A stretch of DNA of 64,000 nt from Rhizoctonia solani. Taxonomy: Eukaryota; Basidiomycota; Agaricomycetes; Cantharellales; Ceratobasidiaceae. Shown here piece by piece: positions 55,253 through 64,000 of the stretch. The position numbers were made by a program, and so were the translations under genes. How positions within the stretch are numbered: the first letter of the stretch is position 1; every line of letters starts with the position of its first letter. A model generated the notes under the pieces. The model was not told the origin of the DNA. It was given only the letters and a program-made list of their open reading frames with translations, and made no database searches. The stretch spans positions 1-64,000 of the forward strand of contig NC_057381.1 of assembly GCF_016906535.1 (NCBI RefSeq), in the 5' to 3' direction.

Positions 55253-58200
55253 TCAAGCTCCAACTGCGTCAGGATGTTCCTTGTGAAATTCTTCTAGGAT
55301 TTCTTGAGCATTTCCCACATTGTCTATTGGCTCCCATGAATTACTTCCTTCATCATATCCTTTCCATTTGACCAGGTACCATAACTTCTTTGTTTTCCCT
55401 CGTCCTTTCCATTTGCTATCTAGGATTTTTCTACTTCGTATTCCTCTTCACCTTCTTCTGTGATGATTGGTGCAGGTTGAGGAGGATCACGTCCGTGAGG
55501 ATCGGGGTGGAACTTTGTTAGAAGGTTGATATGAAAGACTGGATGTATGCGCATAGTATGGGGTAGTTGTAATTTATACGCATGCAAACCAATTTTTCAA
55601 TGACTAAGTAGGGTCCTAACTTTTTATGGCTGAGTTTAATGGACGGTCTGTCGGTGGATATATTTTGATGGCTTAACCAGACCTTATCTCCTACTTGAAT
55701 TTCTTCTTCCTCCCTGTGACGTTGGTTGTAGAAATGTTTCATCCTTTCTTGTGACAATGAGAGTGCTGCTTTGACTTCATCGTAGCCTTTTTCTAGGAAT
55801 TCTGCATGTTTGTCTGCATTGGGAACAGATTCATCTGATTTTTGACCCACAGAGAATCGTGGATTTACTCCGTAACATATTTGGAAAGGGGATTTACCCG
55901 TGGAAGATTGCTTTAAGTTATTAAGGGCAAACTCGGCTATAGGGAGTAATGATACCCAGTCCGATTGTTGGTGATTCCCAAACATTCGAATGAAGATTTC
56001 AGCCTCTTTTGTATCCGTTCTGTCTGTCCATCTGTTTGCGGATGGTAGGCTGTAGAGTATGTGGGTTTGATGTCCAGCCTTTTATATAAGTGACGAATGA
56101 ACTTGGCATTAAAAGTGGGACCTCTATCTGAGACTGTACTCCTAGGTAGACCGTGTAATTTCCATACGTATGTGAACAAATTGGCAATGTCGATAGCAGA
56201 CGCCGTGGATTGAGTGGGAATGAAATGTACCATTTTTGAGAACCGGTCAATGACAGTGAGGATAGCGTCAAACCCTTCTGAAACTGGTAATCCTACAATC
56301 ATATCGTATGCTATATCTTCCCAAGGACGTTCAGGAATTTGTAATGGCTTTAATAGACCTATAGGTACTTGATTTGTAGGTTTGGACCGAATGCAGGTTT
56401 CACAATGGTTGACATAAGAGTTGACAAATTTCTTCAGGGAAGGCCAGTAATAATTTCGGGAGACAAGTTCCAATGTTCTGGTCTGTCCTGGATGCCCTGC
56501 TGCTAAAGCGTCATGTCTGGATTCTAGAATAAGGTTCCTGATAGTCTCATCCTTAGGTACAAATATTTTCCCTTGAAACCATAGTAATCCTTCTTTTAAC
56601 TCCCAATCGACTACTTTATTCTTGTTCTGGAGCTTGTACAAGATCTCTTTAAGACGTTCATCCTCATAGATTGCTTCACCAATCAGGTCGTTAATTTCCT
56701 GATCTGGGGTGATTGATGAGATGAAAAGTTCTGGTTTCAAGAGAACTTGGTTCTCTACCCCCCCTTCAAGGGGTACTAGATCATAGCGTCTAGAGAGGAT
56801 ATCTGCCTTCTTATTTTGTGCTCCTGGTCTGTAGATGATTTGGAAATTGTAGTCTACTAGGAAATTTGCCATCGAATTTGACGCTTGTTCAGGGATTGTG
56901 ATGTAGAGAAATACTCCAAATTCTTATGATCTGTTAGAACTTGGACTGGTAACTCTGATCCTTCCAGTAAATGGCGCCATTTTAAATGCCCTAATGACTG
57001 CCAATAGTTCCTTGTCAAAAATGTTGTAATTCTTTTCAGCAGGGGACAGTGACTTGGATAGGTAGGCTACTGGAGCTAGTTTCCCTTCAGGGTTGCGTTG
57101 GGATAATATGGCTCCAGTGGCATAGTCCGATGCATTGCATCTATGTAGAACTGTTTTGTTGTATCCTGTAGGAGTAGTGGCGCAGAAGTGAGGCATTTCT
57201 TTAAACTGTCAAAGGATTGTTGTTCCGCCAATTCCCATTTCCATAGGCTGTCCTTTTGAGCAAATTGTATAGGGGTCGTGCCAAGTTACCAAAATTGGGG
57301 ATAAATCGTCTATAAAAGTTCACAAATCCTAAGAATTCTTGGATGTTTTTGACATTCTTAGGTGTTGACCAATTCATGGCATCCGTGACTTAGATTGGTC
57401 GACTTCTATACCAAATTCCGATATAATGAACCCTAGATAGTCGATCTTCTTGACATGGAAGTGGCATTTTTCAATATTACAAAAGAGGTCATTGTCCTGT
57501 AGCCTCTTTAGCACTTCGCGCACATGAATTTCATGATCTTTCTCGTTCAAGGAGAAGACTAGGATATTGTCCAGGTATATGATGACATAAACATCCAGAA
57601 GATCCCTGAAATTTCGTTCATCATGTCTTGAAAAGCCGCCGGCGCATTGTTAACCCAAAGGGCATAACCAAGTACTCAAATAATCCATATTTTGTTTTAA
57701 AGGCTGTTTTCCATTTGTCGCCTTCTTTAATTCGGACTAAGTTATATCCTGCCCTGAGATCAAATTTACTAAAAATCTTAGCGCCTTGTAGTTTTTCAAT
57801 AAGATTCTGTGGCAAGGGTAGGGGATAGGCGTTCTTCTTGGTCATGCTGTTCAGTCGTCGATAATCTACGCACATGCGTAATTTCCCGTTTTTCTTCTTG
57901 ACAAATAATATGGGGAAGCCATGGGAGATTTAGACGGGCGGATCAGGCCTGCCTTCAGTTGCTTTTCAATGGTTTCCCTGAGTTCCACATCTTCCCTTGG
58001 GCCTAGGCTGTAGATGGGACCATGTCGGGGTTTTGCGTCGGGGAGTAGTTCAATGGCGATGTCGTAAGGACGATGGGGTGGTAATTTGACGATTCCTCTT
58101 CTGAAATACTCTAGCAAATTCTTGATAAGGGACAGGAATTTCTTCCACTGCTTTGAGCTAAAACAGCAGGTGTGGCTAAACAGTTGTTGGAACAATATAG

Positions 58201-58647
58201 AGAATTAAAAACGAGTGTATGTTTTCCCACGAAATTTGGGGATTGTGTTTTTTCAACCATGACATTCCTAAAACTAATTGGTGATTGCCAATATTGGAAA
58301 TATGGCATTCTAGTTCTTCGGTGATTGCCAATGGTACATTTAAACCGAGTAAAATGAGTGATTTGACCAGAATCAATTTCTCGGCCATCAATAACGCGTA
58401 GTTTCTTGGGGATTGGATGTATATAGGTTGGAAGTCGATAGGTTTCTACTAAAAGAGGGTGGATGAAGCAGGAAGTTGCCCCAGAATCGATCATGGCTTT
58501 TCCTTGAAACGGTTTAGCCGAAAAACTTGATTTTTGGGATTTGGGAGTCTCACACGGATTTGCAGTAAACGACGCATATATTTGAGATGAGTTACATAAA
58601 GAAAGAATTTCTAGGTCGTTGTTTACATGATGCAAATCCGCTAGCAT
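55253..58647 (-). pseudogene. Pol of chromovirus 2, frameshifted
   Basis: Blocks in order are: protease with MIDSGATSCF (58111-58647); RT with [16 protein letters not shown] (57621-57875) and a recognisable but broken catalytic region near 57560; RNase H with [21 protein letters not shown] (56924-57196); integrase with HHCC and DDE motifs (about 55937-56872) continuing in another frame to 55518; and a chromodomain with WYLVKWKGY..SNSWEP (about 55253-55460). At least six frame changes occur, one of them a missing A in a run just before the chromodomain (about 55430). The RT keeps LDLR-type FDLR, unlike chromovirus 1. Confidence 0.85.
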
Positions 58648-58779
58648 ACAGCCAAGTGCCTTACTCCTTAATCGGCCTTGGCTTTCCCTTTTCCCGACTC
58701 TTCCTCATCAGAGACAACTTCAATCCTATTTCTTCTTTAGGCCTTTCCCAAGACCATTCGACATTAGCCATGTCCAGAC

Positions 58780-60601
58780 ATGGACTTAGAGGGACAGTTG
58801 CGTGCAAAGTGGCCCTTTCCGCCGCACATATGGCAGTTAGATTGCAAAGCCCCTTCCATCAAGATCCATGGGGCCTGGACCCTTGCTTGTGGCTAACACC
58901 GGGACAGGGGCAACAATTGGTTTAACTGGGGCGGCTGCTGCAGGGCGCTCGTCCTTTTTTAGGGAGGGGAATGGGATCATGGTGTCCTTGGATTCTCCAT
59001 TCCAACAAACATTTGGCATATTGCCAGAGGTAGTGCAAACAATTGAAGTGATAGCGCCTTTCTTGCGCGGCGGGTGGTTGGGTCAATCATATAAACATTG
59101 TCTCCCACATTGAGACGAGTGCGGTTGGAAGGGGGAATGGAAGTGGTAGTGGGGGCGGCGTTGGCGGGGGCGCGGACTGTAGAGACAGAAGGATGAGATA
59201 AGCGTGTGGATTCAATATGGTTTGCGATCTCCTCTGCCTTATCATAGACTTGTGTGCAGTAGCGCGGCGCCATTGGAACATAGTTGACAGCATGATGTCC
59301 TTAATATTGTTTGGAGGCCATCATAATACTTATCGCGCAGGGTTTCGTCGCTATATCCCAGGGACACAGAGTATTGTTGAAATTCCCGGGGTATTCTTGT
59401 ACCGAAGCCTTCTGCCGCAAGTTGTTCCATTTTTGACGGTATTTTCATCACGATTTGTGTCCACATAATGTTTAGTGAACTCTGCCCAGAATACATCAAT
59501 ATCTTCCAATAGTGGGACCGCTTCTCCCCTGAAAACCTTCCTTTCTTTATAGGGGCGAACCCAATCTTCTGCTGCACCTTCAAAATATGACGTTATCCAC
59601 AATATTTTCTCCTTGTGTGGGATCTATTTGCTCCTTTTGCCCTTATATAGGCCTGGCAGGCAATAATGAAATTGAGGGGTCTTCTTTCTTGCCACTGAAC
59701 TTATTGGGTTTAGCAAATTTCAAATCCGAATTGGAAGATGCAGGAGCGGGTGGGGGATTGGTGGAGGTGGCGTGCCAGAAGGTGGAGGTGGGGCCGTGGG
59801 ACGAGTAGTGGAATTGTGGAGTAGCTGGTCTTGCACAGCTTGAATGGAAGCGGCCGCTCCTTGGATTTGGGTGGAGTAGAATATATGTTGATTTCGCGAC
59901 TGGTCGCAATGTTCCTCAAGTTCAGCCCTTAATAATGCTAATTGATCACTTTGGGCTTCGTAAGCCCCTTGTAATTGGGAAAATTTTTTTCAAAATGATC
60001 ATATTCTGGGCTACCATATCAAGGAGTTCGCGATCTGACATTTGATCAAAGGACATGGGAGAATACATGGGGCGGCACAGCCGCAGGAGCAGGAGTGTGA
60101 GTTCGAGAAGATGGTTCAGACCATCCTGATTGTACTTGTGGGTTGATTAAGCTAGTCCCTTCCATTACGCCCAAGCCAGGCGTTGTCGTGCGATACGGCA
60201 AGAACTCATAGTCCCAATAGTAGTGAATCCGCCCCCTTCCATCTTGGGTAGCGTCCTGGATAGATGTGTGTAGATTGTCAAGCTCGATTTCTTTTTCTAC
60301 CAATAGCCTGTCTTTTTCCTCAATAAGCCTTTCTTGCTTCAATGGTTAGAGCAAGGTCGCGATTATGTGCTTCAAGGTTTGCAATTAAATTCCTATGTTC
60401 TGTGCCTCTGTTTCGTATATGGTGTTGAGGGTTTGGCAAAGGATCGATGGCTTTTAGAATTGCAATATTTTGAACGAGGCCGGGTTCCTCGATTCGGGCT
60501 ATGTGTTCTTCAAGGTTTTCAATTCGACCCAAAAGGATATGGTTGATGTCGAGGAGAGTTTTTTCGAGGTAGAGATATGAGTGACAATGGAGTATGGCCA
60601 A
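58780..60601 (-). pseudogene. Gag of chromovirus 2, frameshifted
   Basis: Gag can be followed through several frames. It has an N-terminal coiled-coil region (60046-60601, broken near 60330), a proline-rich linker (59643-59909), a capsid-like segment with YFEGAAEDWVRPY (59351-59602), and a CCHC knuckle CHMCGGKGHFARNC (58794-58835). At least four single-base frame changes separate these blocks. The order and spacing match chromovirus 1 Gag, so this is one former gene. Confidence 0.75.
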
Positions 60602-61003
60602 AAAATGGCAAAAAGAACAAGATCTAGAAGTCGAACACTAGGATGCGTTCCCGATACAAATCGGTACTCGATCAGATAGACGAAACGGGTTTATAGCGCT
60701 AAAATACTAACTGTTTGCTTTCCTACTAGCGTTAGACTATCCTTATATTGATATCAACAGCTGTGTACGAGCGTGATTAACAATCAGGTTTTTAGTAAGC
60801 GGAAGGTTGGCTGACTAACAGCGTATGGCTAAAGGTGCGGACACCCTGGTATGCGGACGATTGCTAGCAAGGGGCTATCCCGCGGCTTTACTGCCACTCG
60901 TATTCCTGTCTTTGATTATTATACAGGGGCTACGATGTGATGGCTTTTCAAGCTTTGGTGCTTATCCAAGCGTAGGTCTCGTTTGTCGACAGGAGTACAA
61001 GTA

Positions 61004-61015
61004 AAGACTTGACCT
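61004..61015 (-). promoter_or_regulatory. Self-primer binding site of chromovirus 2
   Basis: Two nt inside the 5' LTR, the sense strand reads AGGTCAAGTCTT, perfectly complementary to the LTR RNA-start motif. The sequence is unrelated to the chromovirus 1 site, so the pairing has been kept independently. Confidence 0.7.
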
Positions 61016-61017
61016 AG

Positions 61018-61465
61018 TGTCATGACTCAGCTTGGACCTATGGTTCAAGAGGGCTTAAAGTCCGTGGCACTATCACCAATGGACTATGAGACAGGTAGAG
61101 GGGCGACTAGGGCCAGGGGTTATGAAATATGGGTAGAGGGCAACGATGGCCTGGTTAACGATTTAAGTAATGAGCACTAATGGCCAACAAGGGGCCTGGG
61201 CTAAGAGTGTGTATAAGAGCTAAGGTGATTTGACGAAGAGGTCAAGTCTTGCTGTTTAGCGGCAACTTGACCTGGCTTATATACATGAGGAAAGCCACAT
61301 CAAAAACAACAGTACTAAATAGTGAGTCATTTACAATTTCACATCATATATCAAATATATCACGTGATCTTGATGAGTCATAAATATATACCAAAAAAGG
61401 AAACTGTCTCAGAAAAAAGGTAGAAAATAGTAAAAAATCATGTCATGCCAATGAAGGTCATGACA
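61018..61465 (-). repeat. 5' LTR of chromovirus 2
   Basis: 448 bp, with TATATAAG (61283-61276) and the self-priming RNA start motif. The three extra bases relative to the other LTR are in G, T and A runs. Confidence 0.93.
61239..61283 (-). promoter_or_regulatory. Core promoter and self-priming RNA start of chromovirus 2
   Basis: On the minus strand TATATAAG is followed 33 nt later by AAGACTTGACCT (61250-61239). This 12-mer is perfectly complementary to the primer-binding site outside the LTR. The geometry matches chromovirus 1. Confidence 0.7.
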
Positions 61466-62599
61466 CAAACCATACTGGCGCAAGTTGAGTTGGGGTGCGT
61501 TTGCTTGACGCGGCAGGTGGCTTAGGGTTGGCGTTACATTATCTGTGCAGCACTATGAGCAAAGTTGCGCTCCAGGTTGTATTTGCACTTGTGCCTTCAA
61601 CTGTTTTGCGCTACATCAATTTTGCTCTAGATATTTTACTTGAAATACTGAAGGAGATTCCTGAGGCCCACTTAGCTTGGCCGACCGAAGCAAAAATGCA
61701 GGAAAACTCGCATTTGATCACTAGGAAGCATTGCGGAGCAAAGTACCTTGACGGTGCATTTGGGTTCATGGACGGCTTGAACCTTCCACTCCAAGCAAGC
61801 GGTGACCATAACAAGCAAAATGCAAACTATAATGGCTGGCTACATAAACATGTCATTAGCAATATCATAGTCTTTTTGCCTGAAGGTAAGTTTGTATATT
61901 AATAAGCATGTGCACATATTGACCAAGTACTACTATACTACAAATTCAAGGTACAATCATGGTTGCTGTGATGAACGCGCCCGGTAGTTGGCACGACTCA
62001 AACATGGCTTGGCCAATATACGATTTGCTAAGACATAAGACGCCCAACAGCTGCTTCCTCATTGCCAACAGCGCGTTCCCTTGTCTTGGCGTAGGAGAAG
62101 CCCAAAAGATCAAAGTGCCGCTCAAGATCAACGTTTGCAGAACCAGAGAGCAAGATCAAGAGTCCCAAGAGGTTACAACGGCGCGTCAAGCTGTTGAGTG
62201 GGGAATGCAAGCCATTCAAGGGTGTTTTTCTTGATTGTACATGCCGCTCAACGCTCACGATGCTATGGGCCGCTCTTGACTTATAGAAGTGTGCTTTTGG
62301 ATGCATAACGTTTGAACAGAGAGAGTTGAAGTTAACCAGATACAAAGTGTATATATGCCAATGTGGGGTAACGGAGAGGGACAGCGTATGAGCAATTGGG
62401 AGTTATTTATTTGTACACTGCAGACTGATTGCGTTCAAGAGTTCTACATCAACCGCGGCTTGACTTTCAACTGAATAAAAAATGCTTTTATTGCTTCATT
62501 TATACAAATGGATATACATTGCCGTTTAACACACGTAAAGACAGTAATATAAACAAATAAACAATCATTTGTTGAATGGATGCGAGGGGTCAAAGCGGT

Positions 62600-64000
62600 C
62601 TAGGTTGTTGATGGTACTATGCGTGTCTTTGCGACCAGAAGTTGCAAATACTGCATTGGCGCTGAACCAGCAGGAGCCGTTGGTGCCAGCGCGCGTTGAG
62701 CAAGAGCTTCCTCAACACGCTCTTGAACCTTCTTGTTGAGCTTGTATTCGATAAGCTTCAGCTTGAGTTTGCGTATCTTCTGGTGAGCTTTGGCCAGCTG
62801 TTTCTTGAGCTGTTGGACCTTCCAACCCGATTGCATGTACGCAATGGTCTCAAAGTTTCCCTCTTCTTGTTGCTTGAGATAACTGCTGATAAACTCACCG
62901 TTGTTGTCTGATATAAGGTCAATAATGTTGTTGCTTGACGAGGCCTTGGGCTCAGGGCGCCAAACTGTTGGTTTGGCCTCCAACTTTGGCTTCTTGCTGC
63001 CGTGGTCTCTATTGGCCTGAGCAGAGCCAGGAGCCTTACGCTTGTTCAATGGACTCGCTTCAAGCTTCACCGGCGTCTTGACTAAAGGACGGCTACCAGT
63101 TGCAGTAGCACTTGGCGCCTTGCTTGGCAAAGGAGCCTGGGCTTTGTTCAGACAAAGTTTCAACATTGGGAAGGGGGCCGGACCGGTCGATGTTGCCCCC
63201 ACAGCCAATGAGTGTGCCAGGGGTTTTGGGGTTGTGGGGGCCTTGGGCGACAACATGGCCTTGGACGGTGATGCAATAGTTGTGTCAATATTGCTGAGGT
63301 GTAGACCCCACAAAGGCAATTTGCTGTCAGCTCAAGGATCTGTTGCCGTGCTGATTGGGGGCCAATCCTCCTCTCCGTCACTGTTGCAATTCTCTGCACC
63401 TTTGCCTGCCCCTGAGTCACCACTATCACCCGCAACCTTGTCGTCCAAGCCCGCCCAGACTTCACTTGGATTTCCGCCAGCCCCTGTTTCATTGTTCCCG
63501 CAGTTGCCGGCATCGTCTTTGACCTCGGCGTCCTCATCCAGAAGGGGAACTTCGAAGTTAGGGGCGCGCTTGAAATCAAGCCTCAGGCGCCTCATCTTGG
63601 TCTCAGCAAGGTTGAATTCAATCTCTGTCTCCTCGTATTTGTCAGGGGCACTCAAGTCATCCAGCAAGCCCATTGCATGCAATTTACTGATGCCTTCTTC
63701 GACTGCTAACGCAAGACAATGCAAGGGATGCATCTTGCTTTGTCCAGTCGGCTTGGGGAGCTTCAGGACCTTATGTACAACCGCGTGAGCCTTTTGCTTT
63801 AAATATCAGGATAGGATACATAGGATACGTACCTTAACCCAACAATTCTTGCAAACCTTGCCGCTCCGAGCTGTGAAGCTTTGAGCCGTCATGTTTTCGC
63901 CAACTATCTCCCACTGGTTGCTACCAACCGGGCGTACCACAGAGATGATACGGAAAACCAGCAAGTAGTCCTCAATTGTCCAGGTGCAGGCACCTACCTT
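62600..64000 (-). pseudogene. Myb/SANT-like Harbinger partner protein with a TGA codon
   Basis: The gene enters from beyond the window. The visible exon 63833-64000 encodes a Myb/SANT-like helix block (WTIEDYLLVFRIISVV, then NQWEIVGENM). A 42-bp GT-AG intron (63791-63832) follows. The next exon runs in one frame to the stop at 62600, interrupted only by TGA at 63332-63334 (ATDP*ADSK), explicable as CGA. The middle is acidic, the rest is Lys/Pro/Ala rich with KKPK-type clusters, and the C-terminal part is probably coiled coil. Such proteins bind element ends and help bring the transposase to the nucleus. It converges on the transposase, with stop codons 126 bp apart. Confidence 0.7.

Larger units (their letters stand above)
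54797..61465 (-). mobile_element. Ty3/gypsy chromovirus 2 inserted in the Harbinger transposase
   Basis: 6669 bp on the minus strand. LTRs are 54797-55241 (445 bp) and 61018-61465 (448 bp), and the target duplication CAAAC is at 54792-54796 and 61466-61470. LTRs differ by two CpG transitions and three single-base homopolymer indels. Gag and pol are broken by single-base frame changes, several in homopolymers, so either decay or sequencing error is involved. PPT-like AAGAGGGGGTAA adjoins the 3' LTR. Confidence 0.93.
54446..62474 (+). pseudogene. HARBI1-like transposase, split by chromovirus 2 and with TGA codons
   Basis: The DDE-type transposase cuts and pastes the element together with its Myb-like partner. 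The first part is 54446-54796 (acidic N-terminus, then YIHVLGIDVATFEYLMESGF). Coding resumes in frame at 61471 after the retroelement. A GT-AG intron lies at 61886-61950. Family blocks visible are LDAAGGLGLALHYL, FGFMDGLNLPLQASGD (first catalytic Asp region), MNAPGSWHDS (second) and AVEWGMQAIQG (third Glu region). Four in-frame TGA codons occur, at 61486-61488, 62232-62234, 62277-62279 and 62313-62315. Reading through the last three gives a family-like C-terminus ending at 62474. All four are explicable as former CGA. Confidence 0.82.
54134..64000. mobile_element. PIF/Harbinger DNA transposon, right end outside the window
   Basis: Two divergent-to-convergent genes typical of the superfamily are present: a HARBI1-like DDE transposase (+) and a Myb/SANT-like protein (-). 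The left end is placed at GGGTACGTTTCCGTAAGG because homology to the TGTTGTAG repeat stops there. The word TTCCGTAAGG recurs near 54263. Terminal repeats cannot be confirmed without the right end. A chromovirus is nested inside. Confidence 0.7.

Overview
This is a fungal chromosome end, most likely from an Agaricomycete and plausibly a Rhizoctonia-like member of the Cantharellales. The case rests on short GT-AG introns, chromodomain Ty3/gypsy elements, Plavaka and PIF/Harbinger DNA transposons, AIG1-like GTPases, a MUB1/SamB-type MYND gene, and pervasive CpG-to-TpG/CpA decay in repeats. The genus is inferred from gene content only. There is no prokaryotic architecture.

Layout from the left: a telomere of pure 5-bp AACCT units (1-79); an 83-bp subtelomeric satellite whose units each carry a GTAC-centred palindrome (80-1080); gene-poor degenerate repeats; a decayed Plavaka transposase (3.0-4.5 kb); a MUB1/SamB-like MYND gene that is 5'-truncated and carries two TGA codons (5.4-7.6 kb); a LINE ORF1-like reading frame split by a MITE (7.6-9.4 kb); a second GTAC-palindrome repeat field and a composite 115-bp x3 / 125-bp x6 satellite (9.5-11.5 kb); and the 3' end of an unrecognised gene (11.5-12.2 kb).

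From about 13.1 to 50.1 kb the window is one giant inverted repeat. Its arms (13869-32155 and 32240-44268, about 12.07 kb each without insertions) look essentially identical. The only arm-to-arm difference I found, apart from insertions, is a run of 13 C against 14 G. The axis is exactly the axis of a 1570-bp foldback element (743-bp inverted arms, 84-bp loop), and a second copy of that element at 50.8-52.4 kb has unrelated flanks and a TA target duplication. Each arm has one private retrotransposon. The left arm carries an intact-looking Ty3/gypsy chromovirus (21839-28092, duplication ATCTG). The right arm carries a mutated Ty1/copia element (44269-49308, duplication GCTCT). Removing both restores the symmetry, which then continues outward to 13080 and about 50095. 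The copy beyond the copia element has lost many CpG sites. Two AIG1-like GTPase genes with matching intron positions lie in each arm, four copies in all.

Right of the palindrome are an inverted-repeat element made of TAGGTAGA units, the second foldback element, decayed solo LTRs, and a PIF/Harbinger transposon (54134 to beyond the window). The Harbinger element carries a transposase gene and a divergent Myb/SANT-like gene, and the transposase is split by a second chromovirus (54797-61465). Nonsense codons in the MYND gene, the Harbinger genes and the copia polyprotein are all TGA at positions best explained as former CGA arginine codons. Both chromoviruses appear to use Tf1-like self-priming: the predicted RNA 5' end, about 33 bp downstream of the TATA box, is complementary to the primer-binding site.

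The most interesting object is the foldback-centred giant palindrome with its apparently homogenised arms. Because a foldback element can also make an assembler join a locus to its own reverse complement, single long reads must confirm it.
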